A stretch of 64,000 nucleotides of DNA. Origin: Amphibacillus sp052055485. Its GTDB lineage: Bacteria > Bacillota > Bacilli > Bacillales > Amphibacillaceae. Positions 53,387 through 61,528 of the stretch are shown piece by piece. The notes under the pieces were generated by a model, which was not told where the DNA came from, made no database searches, and saw nothing but the letters and a program-made list of their open reading frames with translations. The DNA lies in contig NZ_CP197171.1 of assembly GCF_052055485.1 (NCBI RefSeq), positions 3,348,001-3,412,000 of the forward strand. The letters run 5' to 3'. The position numbers were made by a program, and so were the translations under genes. Numbering within the stretch: the first letter of the stretch is position 1; each line of letters opens with the position of its first letter.

Positions 53387-53889
53387 TTGACCATCCCCCG
53401 TTTTTCTAGCTTATTTAAAATAAAGCGTTCTATGCTGCGATTGAATTTTGTTATTTTGTCATCTGTACTTACAATCGGTACGACTAATATGGTTTGAAAA
53501 CCAGAGCGATTTCCGCCAAGAACATCTGTTAAAAGCTGGTCACCGATTACGACAATTTCCGTCTGTTTATAGCCCATTTTTTCAGCAGCTTTTAAAAAAG
53601 CACGTTTTAATGGTTTTTTCGCTTTATACACATAAGGCCTGTTTAAAGGTTTAGAAAATAATTCAACGCGATCTTTATTATTATTTGAAATGATCATCAC
53701 ATCAATTCCGCTTTGTTCCATTTGTTTAAACCAATTATGTACCTTATCGTTTGGGTGCGCTTCATTCCATGCAACCAATGTATTATCTAGATCTGTAATG
53801 ACTCCCCTAATTCCTTTTTCTTTAAGGTGCTCTGGTCTAATCTCAAAAACACTCTTTACATGTTGATCTGGCAAAAATAATTTTAACAA
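53374..53889 (-). CDS. yqeG: HAD family phosphatase YqeG
   Basis: HAD subfamily IIIA phosphatase of unknown substrate. 171 residues with ITDLDNTLVAWNE (catalytic Asp pair), VMIISNNN, the Lys in AKKPLKRAF and VIGDQLLTDVLGGN. First gene of the cluster ending with yqeM, and divergent from sda. Confidence 0.94.
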   Translation of the reverse strand: MLKLFLPDQHVKSVFEIRPEHLKEKGIRGVITDLDNTLVAWNEAHPNDKVHNWFKQMEQSGIDVMIISNNNKDRVELFSKPLNRPYVYKAKKPLKRAFLKAAEKMGYKQTEIVVIGDQLLTDVLGGNRSGFQTILVVPIVSTDDKITKFNRSIERFILNKLEKRGMVKWEE

Positions 53890-54062
53890 GAACTGTCCAC
53901 CTCAATCAAAGATAACATTATTATTGTACCTTACCATCATAAACAATTTAGCAATCAGTTTCAAAATTATTTCTTAAAAAAGACTTAAATCTTTATTATA
54001 TGTTAACTATTAGGCTAAATATTCCGAAGAATCGTTCGACAAATTTGGCTAAATTTCGCTTC

Positions 54063-54161
54063 TGTGGATAACTTTATACACAAAATAAATACTGTTAATT
54101 AAGCTTTATCTACTAAAAAAAGCACACATATTCACAACTTATCTACAGCTTATGTAGATAA
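54063..54161. promoter_or_regulatory. cluster of DnaA boxes upstream of sda
   Basis: Two consensus boxes: TGTGGATAA (54063-54071, complement TTATCCACA) and TTATACACA (54074-54082). Two boxes with one mismatch: TTATCTACA (54139-54147) and TGTAGATAA (54153-54161). They precede the sda promoter, as in B. subtilis where DnaA controls sda. Confidence 0.85.
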
Positions 54162-54169
54162 CTATCAAC

Positions 54170-54198
54170 TTGTGTCGTTTACTAAAATTTGATAAAGT
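54170..54198 (+). promoter_or_regulatory. Sigma-A promoter of sda
   Basis: TTGTGT and TAAAGT with a 17-bp spacer. The -35 begins nine bases after the last DnaA box. Confidence 0.7.
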
Positions 54199-54248
54199 AA
54201 TCATATGGAAATCAAATGTTGAAAATGGAATTAATAGGAGGGTCGTTA

Positions 54249-54437
54249 ATGAATAATTTATCAAATGAATTATTAATAGAGTGTTACCAAAAAGCACTTG
54301 AATTAAAGTTAGAGGATGACTTCATACGTTTAATTGAGCAAGAGTTAGAACGAAGATCATTAACATATATAATTAAACCATTGGCCACTCACCTAACTGA
54401 ATCAATCACAACTGAAAGCGCAAGTATTTTCAGCTAG
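54249..54437 (+). CDS. sda: sporulation inhibitor Sda
   Basis: Checkpoint protein that inhibits KinA and related sporulation kinases when replication is disturbed. ATG 54249 has GGAGGG seven bases upstream. The first about 46 residues (LSNELLIECYQKALELKLED, then FIRLIEQELERRSL) match the Sda helical hairpin. A further 16-residue Thr/Ser-rich tail exceeds the B. subtilis protein. Position beside yqeG and the DnaA boxes agree with sda. Confidence 0.93.
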   Translation: MNNLSNELLIECYQKALELKLEDDFIRLIEQELERRSLTYIIKPLATHLTESITTESASIFS

Positions 54438-54472
54438 CTAATAAATAAATTACGATAAAAAAGGGTGGGACA

Positions 54473-54502
54473 GACACTTTTTCCCTCCATCTCTCATAAG
54501 GT
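54473..54502 (+). promoter_or_regulatory. possible sigma-E/K promoter of sigK
   Basis: GACAC and CATAAGGT with a 17-bp spacer, about 40 bp before sigK; CATAnnnT is the -10 shared by sigma-E and sigma-K. Pattern-only. Confidence 0.35.
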
Positions 54503-54542
54503 GACGATATAGGTATTTGCCTAAATTCGTGGAGGTGAAAAC

Positions 54543-55244
54543 ATGTCAACCATTTTAAGTGCGCTATCAGTTATCATCAAAGATGCGCTTTTTTTTGTTT
54601 CATATGTGAAAAATCATGCCTTCCCTCATCCATTAGATCCTAAAGAAGAAGCAAAGTATTTGAAGCGAATGTTAGATGGAGATATCGAAGCCAGAAACAA
54701 GTTAATCGAGCACAATTTAAGATTAGTCGCCCATCTAGTAAAAAAATTTGATAATACAGGCGAAGATAATGAAGATCTGATTTCAATTGGTACCATTGGA
54801 CTAATTAAAGGGATTGAGAGCTTTTCACCTGATAAAGGAACTAAACTTGCTACATACGCAGCAAGATGTATAGAAAATGAGATTTTGATGCACTTAAGAT
54901 CAATTAAAAAATCTAAAAAAGACATCTCCCTACAGGATCCGATTGGGCAAGACAAAGAAGGGAATGAAATTAGTTTATTTGATATTTTAGAAGCAGAAAA
55001 TGAAGATATTATTGAATATATTCAACTTAATCTTGAAGTGGCTAAAATCAGTAAATACTTGTCTATTCTTGACCAAAGAGAAAAGCTTGTTTTAATTAGT
55101 CGATATGGTCTCGGTAACGCTAAAGAACGTACTCAGAAGGAAATTGCTCAAGAATTAAATATTTCAAGAAGTTATGTTTCTCGAATTGAAAAAAGGGCAC
55201 TAATGAAAGTATTCCATGAATATTATCGAAAAGAAAAACGTTAA
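54543..55244 (+). CDS. sigK: RNA polymerase sigma factor SigK (pro-sigma-K), uninterrupted
   Basis: Late mother-cell sigma factor. 233 residues: an N-terminal hydrophobic pro-sequence (ILSALSVIIKDALFFVSYVKN) removed by SpoIVFB, then LIEHNLRLVAHLVKKFDNTGEDNEDLISIGTIGLIKGIESF and the region 4 helix ISRSYVSRIEKRALMK. The gene is continuous, without the skin element that splits it in B. subtilis 168. RBS GGAGGTG. Confidence 0.97.
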   Translation: MSTILSALSVIIKDALFFVSYVKNHAFPHPLDPKEEAKYLKRMLDGDIEARNKLIEHNLRLVAHLVKKFDNTGEDNEDLISIGTIGLIKGIESFSPDKGTKLATYAARCIENEILMHLRSIKKSKKDISLQDPIGQDKEGNEISLFDILEAENEDIIEYIQLNLEVAKISKYLSILDQREKLVLISRYGLGNAKERTQKEIAQELNISRSYVSRIEKRALMKVFHEYYRKEKR

Positions 55245-55293
55245 AAATCTCAAGTGACATGTTATATTCACTCATTTTTCTCGCTTGTTATAT

Positions 55294-55342
55294 AACTCAA
55301 CTTTCAGAGCAACCAAGCACAAGCCCTCTGAAAGTTGAGTTA
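55294..55342 (+). terminator. hairpin after sigK
   Basis: Perfect 16-bp stem AACTCAACTTTCAGAG/CTCTGAAAGTTGAGTT with a 17-base loop. Only a weak T-tract follows (TATTC), so termination or 3' end protection is inferred. Confidence 0.65.
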
Positions 55343-55519
55343 TTCAAAACTAATCAGACAACCTATTCTAATACGGCCTCCCCCATATTACTTAGCATAT
55401 GCCATTCACCATATAGTTTTCAACAAAAAACATAGTATAATTCAATTAGTGAGTTCGTTAAAAAAAGTAAATGAATCAAAAAATAGACCACCCTCTCAAA
55501 GTGCTGCAAAACATACTAC

Positions 55520-55566
55520 AAAACTTCAATCAGTGGACATTTTATGGACGATTACTGTAATAAATA
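55520..55566. repeat. ends-only relic of the 34-bp-unit element
   Basis: AAAACTTCAATCAGTGG joins directly to TTTTATGGACGATTACTGTAATAAA, equivalent to the two ends of the copy at 48026-48408 with all internal units missing. It lies in the sigK-mtnN gap (55245-55628), which otherwise shows no real gene. Confidence 0.6.
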
Positions 55567-55580
55567 ATGATTATCCCATT

Positions 55581-55621
55581 AAAAAAATCCATGATGAATA
55601 TAAAACTCACTTGGATTTTTT
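55581..55621 (-). terminator. Rho-independent terminator after mtnN
   Basis: AAAAATCCA pairs with TGGATTTTT around a 20-base loop, with T7 following on the minus strand; eight bp after the mtnN stop. Confidence 0.8.
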
Positions 55622-55628
55622 GTTTAAA

Positions 55629-56318
55629 TTATAATTGTTGAATAAGCTCAATAATAAGTTCTGCTGCATGACTTGCGGCTTGGTCGATAAATTCATCAAA
55701 CGATTGAGCTGATTCCTTCCCAGCAATATCAGATAACGCACGGATGACAACAAATGGTGTGTTATATTGATAACAAACCTGTGCAATTGATACGGCTTCC
55801 ATTTCAACCGCCATTACTTCAGGGATCATCTTTTGAATAAAAGCAACTGCTTCAGCTTTCTGAATAAAAGAATCTCCTGTAGCGATTAACCCTTGCTTGC
55901 ATTTGACACGATCTATTGATTGAATAGTTCTCTCAACTAATTGAATCAACTTTTGATCAGCTTGATAATTCTCAGGCATGCCAGGGACTTGTCCATATTG
56001 ATAATTAAATGCTGTCGCATCAACATCATGATGAACAACCCGATCACTAATAACAATATCTCCAATCGATAGACTTGGGTCAAGACCACCTGCTGAACCA
56101 GTATTTATCACATAATTTGGTTTATATTGCTGATGTAGAATCGTCGTTGCGAGGGCAGCATTTACCTTCCCAATCCCAGATTTAAGCAATACAATTTCCT
56201 TGTGTTGTAAAGTTCCTCTAATAAAAATACAGTTCGCAATTGTTTCTTCTGAATGAATATCCATCTTACGCCGCAATAACGCAATTTCTTGATCCATTGC
56301 TCCAATAATTCCAATCAT
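55629..56318 (-). CDS. mtnN: 5'-methylthioadenosine/S-adenosylhomocysteine nucleosidase
   Basis: Cleaves MTA and SAH to adenine and the thioribose product in SAM recycling. 229 residues: GIIGAMDQEI at the start, TGSAGGLDPSLSIGDIVIS, and EVMAVEMEAVSIAQVC with catalytic Glu, then ALSDIAG with the catalytic Asp. Follows yrrS by 17 bp. Confidence 0.97.
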   Translation of the reverse strand: MIGIIGAMDQEIALLRRKMDIHSEETIANCIFIRGTLQHKEIVLLKSGIGKVNAALATTILHQQYKPNYVINTGSAGGLDPSLSIGDIVISDRVVHHDVDATAFNYQYGQVPGMPENYQADQKLIQLVERTIQSIDRVKCKQGLIATGDSFIQKAEAVAFIQKMIPEVMAVEMEAVSIAQVCYQYNTPFVVIRALSDIAGKESAQSFDEFIDQAASHAAELIIELIQQL

Positions 56319-56335
56319 GACTTCTCTGACCCTCC

Positions 56336-57025
56336 CTATTCGCCGTTCTCACCATCTAAATTAAAGTTATGCATTTGATCATGAGTATTGAGCATATCTA
56401 CATGTTCTGGTTGCCAACCTTGATTTTCAATCCATGTAATATAAACCCGAAAATGTTCATCCATGGCTGAATTTGAAAAGGTTGCAATAACACTTTGGTC
56501 TCCATCACCTGAAACCCATAGATAATACATCTCATCAACATCAACTCCAGTAGCGAGTTCAGCAGCCTTCATCATCTCTTGCCAATCTTGTGAAGTTTGT
56601 TCCCATGTAATTTCATGAGGCTCTGACTGTTCGGTTGGGATGGGTTCCCAAGTTGATGTATAGGCGAGCTCAACATTATCTTCATCACTATCAATAAATT
56701 CTAAGTCAAAATCATTTGGGTCCTGTTCAGTTAATCCATCATCTTCATCGGGGTCTTCTTCTGGGTCGGGATCTTCTGAATCATCTGGATCATTCTCTGT
56801 TTCATGCTCTTGATCTTCATCTTCATCATTTGGATCTGGACCTGGCGATTCTAGCTCTGGATCTGTTGCTATATCATCATCTTCAAGTGTTGAGACAACT
56901 AATATAGCTACAAAAGCAACAATTAAAATAGCTCCAATGATGATAAAAATCGATAGCCATTTGGTGTTTTTACGTTTTTTTTCAAAGCGATTTAACCTAC
57001 TGTATGATGGTTGCCCGTTATCCAT
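56336..57025 (-). CDS. yrrS: YrrS family membrane protein (DUF1510)
   Basis: 229 residues: a basic cytoplasmic start, one membrane helix (WLSIFIIIGAILIVAFVAILVV), a very acidic Asp/Glu/Pro linker (about 52-115), and a conserved extracellular domain with WEPIPTEQSEPH and YYLWVSGDGDQSVIATFSN. Function unknown, probably linked to the cell envelope. Between greA and mtnN, as in B. subtilis. Confidence 0.88.
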   Translation of the reverse strand: MDNGQPSYSRLNRFEKKRKNTKWLSIFIIIGAILIVAFVAILVVSTLEDDDIATDPELESPGPDPNDEDEDQEHETENDPDDSEDPDPEEDPDEDDGLTEQDPNDFDLEFIDSDEDNVELAYTSTWEPIPTEQSEPHEITWEQTSQDWQEMMKAAELATGVDVDEMYYLWVSGDGDQSVIATFSNSAMDEHFRVYITWIENQGWQPEHVDMLNTHDQMHNFNLDGENGE

Positions 57026-57103
57026 TAGTATAACGCCCCTTTCTATATCACAGCATTTTCATGATAGATAAAAATTCAATCGCAAGCCACACCTATTAAT
57101 AAT

Positions 57104-57131
57104 AAAAGTGACGATTGATCTCGTCACTTTT
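57104..57131 (-). terminator. Rho-independent terminator after greA
   Basis: AAAAGTGACGA/TCGTCACTTTT, perfect 11-bp stem with six-base loop; usable in both directions. Begins three bp after the greA stop. Confidence 0.85.
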
Positions 57132-57134
57132 AAA

Positions 57135-57611
57135 TTAACTAACCGTAATAATCCTCACTTGCATATCTCCAGCTGGAGTGGGTACAGTCACCTCTTGACC
57201 GACTTCATGACCGATCAAGCTTTTAGCAATTGGGGAATCATTCGAAATTTTACCCTCAAAAGGATCAGCCTCAGCACTACCAACAATAGTATACTCTTCT
57301 TCATCACCATCAGGTAACTCTTTAAAAGTTACGGTTTTTCCCATTGCAACCACGTTTGGATCTGTTTGATCGCTCTCGATTATTTGTGAATTCCGAATCA
57401 TCATTTCAACTTGGGAAATACGTGACTCAACAAAAGCCTGCTCATCTTTTGCTGCGTCATATTCAGAGTTTTCAGATAGATCTCCAAAATCACGCGCTAT
57501 TTTAATTCGTTCAACAACCTCAGGTCGTCTAACTGTTTTTAAATGTTCTAATTCTTCCATTAATTTTTCTTTACCTTCTTTTGTCATGTAATAGCTTTTA
57601 TCTATAGCCAT
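57135..57611 (-). CDS. greA: transcription elongation factor GreA
   Basis: Stimulates transcript cleavage by backtracked RNA polymerase. 158 residues: N-terminal coiled coil (YYMTKEGKEKLMEELEHLKTVRRPEVVERIKIARDFGDLSENSEYDAAKDEQ) with the acidic tip residues, and a C-terminal FKBP-like domain (VGSAEADPFEGKISNDSPIAKSL). Followed by its own terminator. Confidence 0.98.
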   Translation of the reverse strand: MAIDKSYYMTKEGKEKLMEELEHLKTVRRPEVVERIKIARDFGDLSENSEYDAAKDEQAFVESRISQVEMMIRNSQIIESDQTDPNVVAMGKTVTFKELPDGDEEEYTIVGSAEADPFEGKISNDSPIAKSLIGHEVGQEVTVPTPAGDMQVRIITVS

Positions 57612-57825
57612 TTACTACACTCCTTTTACAAATTACCTTTATTTATTGCTAATCATATTCGATTGTTAACACATCTATGCTCATCATTGTAAAATGATAG
57701 TAAAGGTTTGCCAACATACTTAAAGAATACTATGGCAGAAATTGCGTTTAATTTCAATAGTTAATTTAAGATAAATTAAAACGCTTTACTTATTTAAGTT
57801 TCTTCGTTCAATTTTTGATCATCTT

Positions 57826-58482
57826 TTATAAAAGATGATCATTTCTTTTTTTTCGAGATAAAATCTTTTCTACTTTAGTAGCCATTATATCAATAGCCAC
57901 ACGATTTTCTCCACCTTCAGGGATAATAATATCAGCGTATCTTTTGGTCGACTCTATAAATTGCAAATGCATTGGGCGTACAACATTTAAATACTGATCA
58001 ATGACAGAATCAATCGTTCGGCCACGTTCATTAATATCACGAAGCAAACGGCGAATAATTCGCAAATCAGCATCTGTATCAACAAAAACCTTAATATCCA
58101 TCATCTCAACCAGGCGCAAGTCCTCTAAAATTAGAATACCTTCAACGATAATCACTTCTTTGGGTTCGACATGGATTGTTTTATCGGCCCTTGTATGACG
58201 TTTATAATCATAAATCGGTTTTTCTATTGCTTGGTGATTGACTAATTTTTTTAAATGTTCAATTAAGAGATCATTATCGAAAGCAAACGGGTGATCATAA
58301 TTCGTTTTTAACCGTTCCTCAAAGGGTAAATCTGATTGATCTTTATAGTAAAAATCCTGTTCCATCACTAAAATTGATTTGTTAGAAAACTGTTCACATA
58401 TCGCACGAGTTACTGATGTTTTTCCTGAGCCAGATCCTCCAGCAACACCAATGATAATTGGTTTATCACTATTTTCATTCAT
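57826..58482 (-). CDS. udk: uridine kinase
   Basis: Phosphorylates uridine and cytidine in pyrimidine salvage. 218 residues: Walker A GVAGGSGSGKTSVTRAI, EQDFYYKDQ, NYDHPFAFDNDLL, YDYKRHTRA and the lid RRLLRDINERGR. Starts inside yrrM (8-bp overlap). The peptidase U32 genes that separate yrrM and udk in B. subtilis are absent. A 26-bp perfect palindrome covers its stop codon. Confidence 0.97.
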   Translation of the reverse strand: MNENSDKPIIIGVAGGSGSGKTSVTRAICEQFSNKSILVMEQDFYYKDQSDLPFEERLKTNYDHPFAFDNDLLIEHLKKLVNHQAIEKPIYDYKRHTRADKTIHVEPKEVIIVEGILILEDLRLVEMMDIKVFVDTDADLRIIRRLLRDINERGRTIDSVIDQYLNVVRPMHLQFIESTKRYADIIIPEGGENRVAIDIMATKVEKILSRKKRNDHLL

Positions 58483-59131
58483 TGATTGATTCCTCTTTCT
58501 CTTTAATTGAAATAGCTATACCATCACCGACTGGGACAAACACGGTTTGAAAATCTGGATGATCGTTAAGCCAATGATTGTATTGATTAATTTTCTCAGC
58601 TAATTTCTGAAGCCGCTTTGAAGCAAGGGTTGTATCTGCAACATAGCCATGAAATAAGATATTATCTGTAATGACAATACCTTGATCGGTTAAAAAAGGA
58701 GTAAAGCTTTCGAAAAACCGTTTGTACTGACCTTTTGCAGCATCAATAAAAATAATATCATAGGGACCTTTCTCGCTAATCATATCTACACATTCTAATG
58801 CATCACCAGAGATTAAGTCAATTTTTTTCGCCTGGTCATATTGTTGGAAATGTACTTGTGCTCGCTCAAGTCTTTCTCGATCCCGTTCAACTGTTACTAT
58901 CTTTGCCTTTGGAACTGCCTCAATCATTTGTAAAGCAGAGTAACCTATCGCTGTTCCGACCTCAAGAATATGGTTGGGTTGTTGTATTCTAAGTAATTGT
59001 TTTAAAAAATCAATTCCTTCTCGCTCCATAATTGGAACATGATTTCTTTTGGCCTCTTCCTCAAGCTTAAATTGCCATTCTGAGGCTGGTTTCTGTAATT
59101 GAATCAAGTACTGATTAATATTTCTATTCAT
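58475..59131 (-). CDS. yrrM: O-methyltransferase YrrM (tRNA 5-hydroxyuridine methyltransferase family)
   Basis: Class I SAM methyltransferase; the B. subtilis homologue (TrmR) methylates ho5U34 to mo5U34 in tRNA. 218 residues with motif I LEVGTAIGYSALQMI near 57, VERDRERLERA, and IIFIDAAKGQYKRFFE. Overlaps udk by eight bp. The missing neighbours are the U32 peptidases that make the ho5U substrate in B. subtilis; they may be elsewhere. Confidence 0.92.
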   Translation of the reverse strand: MNRNINQYLIQLQKPASEWQFKLEEEAKRNHVPIMEREGIDFLKQLLRIQQPNHILEVGTAIGYSALQMIEAVPKAKIVTVERDRERLERAQVHFQQYDQAKKIDLISGDALECVDMISEKGPYDIIFIDAAKGQYKRFFESFTPFLTDQGIVITDNILFHGYVADTTLASKRLQKLAEKINQYNHWLNDHPDFQTVFVPVGDGIAISIKEKEESINE

Positions 59132-59178
59132 TTTTTATCAAACACCTCAATAAATAGCACTTAAATTTATAAGATAGA

Positions 59179-59213
59179 AAATCAGGGATAAGCATTTGCT
59201 TGTCCCTGATTTT
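59179..59213 (-). terminator. hairpin terminator after mltG
   Basis: AAATCAGGGACAAGC pairs with GCTTATCCCTGATTT (one wobble) around a short loop, followed by TCTATCTT on the minus strand. Confidence 0.75.
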
Positions 59214-59219
59214 AGCTTA

Positions 59220-60437
59220 TCACACATCACGATCTAAATATCGATTAGCTAGTTCTACATGCTCTTTAAATGTTTCTGAATAATAGATCTCACCATCTGG
59301 CGCAGCAACAAAGAATAAATAATCGGTTTCTGTTGGCTCAAGTACCGCTTCTAATGAACTTGTTCCAAAATTTGAAATCGGACCAATCGGCAAACCATGG
59401 ATATGATACGTATTATACGGCGATTCTATCTCCAAGTCATCAAGTAGTAATCGATCTTTATGTTCGCCATGTGCATAAAGAACAGTTGGATCTGTTTCTA
59501 AACGCATACCTTCTTCAAGCCGATTATAAAAAACACCTGAAATAAGCTTTCTTTCCTCTTCATCTCTTGCTTCTCGTTCAATTAATGAAGCAAAAGTCAT
59601 CACATCATGGACTGAAAAATCCTCTAGCTCATTTATTTCAGGATAATAATCTTGTAACACCTCACTTGATTTATCAAGCATCATTCTTACCAGGTCATCA
59701 ATCTCTGGATTTTCTTCATAAACAGGGTATGTTGCAGCAAATAAATAACCTTCCAATGGATAACGAATATCGTCTTGCAAGATTTCCTCTGATAACAAGT
59801 CAGGATAAAGTTCAATAAGTTCACTAATATAATCTTCATCCTGCATCAGCCCAATAAATTCATCTGAATCGATACCTGCACTATTTTCATACAATTCGGC
59901 AATCTCTTCAATTGTTCTTCCCTCAGGGATAGTGACCGAAAACAATGAATCCTGAGTAACACTCCCTGTTTGTAAGGTTTCTGAAACCTCAGCCAAAGTC
60001 ATCGATGGTGATAATTCGTATTCACCTGCTTGGAAATCCGCATAATTATTAACTTTAATATAGAGTCGAAACATAAATCCATCATTTATAATGCCTTCTT
60101 CCTCCAAAATATTCGCAATAGTGGAAGAAGAGGATCCTAACGGAACTTCGATCTCAGTAAGTTCATCATTGTCTGGATCAGCAGGTGACAATCCAGTCAT
60201 CACGTAATCATATAATGATTTCCCACCGAAGATAATCAAGACAGTGAATAAAACAATTAAGCCAAAAACAATTTTCCTTACCGTACTTGCCTCTCGACAA
60301 CGCTGAATAAAGCGTTCTTTTCGATTATGCTTTAATTGATTATTATTTTCTTTGCTTTGTGATTGTTTATTCTCATTTGTTTGAGAATGTTTATTTTCTT
60401 CTTTCATTTGATTTTGGTCTTTTTTTGAATTGGACAT
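59220..60437 (-). CDS. mltG: endolytic murein transglycosylase MltG
   Basis: Membrane-bound enzyme that cuts nascent glycan strands and sets their length. 405 residues: a Gln/Asn/Lys-rich cytoplasmic head (about 1-45), one membrane helix (IVFGLIVLFTVLIIFGG), a LysM-like subdomain, and the YceG catalytic domain with FASLIEREARDEEERKLISGVFYNRL (catalytic Glu). Position upstream of yrrM matches yrrL. Confidence 0.95.
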   Translation of the reverse strand: MSNSKKDQNQMKEENKHSQTNENKQSQSKENNNQLKHNRKERFIQRCREASTVRKIVFGLIVLFTVLIIFGGKSLYDYVMTGLSPADPDNDELTEIEVPLGSSSSTIANILEEEGIINDGFMFRLYIKVNNYADFQAGEYELSPSMTLAEVSETLQTGSVTQDSLFSVTIPEGRTIEEIAELYENSAGIDSDEFIGLMQDEDYISELIELYPDLLSEEILQDDIRYPLEGYLFAATYPVYEENPEIDDLVRMMLDKSSEVLQDYYPEINELEDFSVHDVMTFASLIEREARDEEERKLISGVFYNRLEEGMRLETDPTVLYAHGEHKDRLLLDDLEIESPYNTYHIHGLPIGPISNFGTSSLEAVLEPTETDYLFFVAAPDGEIYYSETFKEHVELANRYLDRDV

Positions 60438-60991
60438 TTATCGACATCCTCCTCTCATCCGATACATTATACTACAAAAAGGAGTCAGATATCTACTTGA
60501 ATTGACTATTTTAATATAGATATTTCTCAACTTTTTCATGCATTACCAAATAACCTTTGTTTACATTACTCATGGAGAAGGTATACTCAATCTTCATTAT
60601 GATAGCTATAAACATTGTCATAATGCTAAAGACACCATTAGCCGAACCCATTATCAAAAAGATGTTGATCCGAAATATCCTTCTTCAATATTTGCTGGAA
60701 AAGGTAGTATTACCAATGTTATATCTTGGTACTAGGTAAAGGAAAGCATGAGTAGATAATCAAAATATAATAGAAGATTGGGTGGTGCGGCAAACAACCT
60801 TCAGTCTTTTTATAACAGCTCTTTAAGGAAACGACTCACTTTTTTGCTGTAAAATAACCTCACATAATGTTTTATATGTAAAAAGAGACGGTTGAAAATA
60901 CTAGTCTCAAATGATTTTTCTAATATTTGCACTTTTAACAACAGAGTGTTTTCTTATATTTACGTGAAAGATTGGATAAAAGCTCTCTATC

Positions 60992-61303
60992 CGACTTTTT
61001 GACTTGTGGTTTCACTTGAAATGAAGGTTAGGAGGGTTCTATTCGACTTTTTAGATTGCGATTTCATTTAAAATGTTTGATAGAAACCCTCTATTCGACT
61101 TTTTAGATCGCGATTTCATTTGAAATGTTTGATAGAAGCCCTCTATCCGACTTTTTAGATCGCAATTTCATTTGAAATGTTTGATAGAAGCCCTCTATCC
61201 GACTTTTTAGATTGCGATTTCATTTGAAATGTTTGATAGAAGCCCTCTATTCGACTTTTTAGATCGCGATTTCGTTTGAAATGTTTGATAGAAGGTCTCA
61301 AAC
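60992..61303 (+). repeat. tandem array of six 52-bp units
   Basis: Units start at 60992, 61044, 61096, 61148, 61200 and 61252, all exactly 52 bp. Core text: CGACTTTTTAGATCGCGATT, then the dyad ATTTCATTTGAAATG, then TTTGATAGAAGCCCTCTAT. The first unit is most diverged and the middle ones nearly identical. The rest of 60438-61433 shows no convincing gene; small plus-strand frames near 60538-60739 lack an RBS and a family. Confidence 0.92.
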
Positions 61304-61433
61304 CCTGAAATGTTCTTCCATGTTTATTTCATACCCTATTTACTTGATTAGAGCTTGCTTGAATGAATTCAAGTGTTACAGTTAGAATAACAATGCCCCT
61401 TTCTCTTATTGATTAGTTCAACCTTACTAGTCA

Positions 61434-61473
61434 CAAAAAAAGCTGCTGCACAAAATTAGATTGTACAACAGCT
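61434..61473 (-). terminator. Rho-independent terminator after the glycosidase gene
   Basis: AGCTGTTGTACAA pairs with TTGTGCAGCAGCT and is followed by T7 on the minus strand. Confidence 0.88.
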
Positions 61474-61528
61474 CTTTATTATTTAGATCGCTTTTTATCC
61501 CAGTTTATTCTTAATCACTTGCTACACT

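Noticed and set aside
55335..55634. Plus-strand ORF of 99 codons after sigK
   Set aside because: It runs through the sigK hairpin, a repeat relic and the mtnN terminator, has no RBS and an unlikely composition.
60538..60739. Two overlapping plus-strand ORFs of about 60 codons in different frames
   Set aside because: No RBS, no recognisable family, frames compete with each other. One reads ISWY at its end, which is too short to call a GAPDH or other gene remnant.
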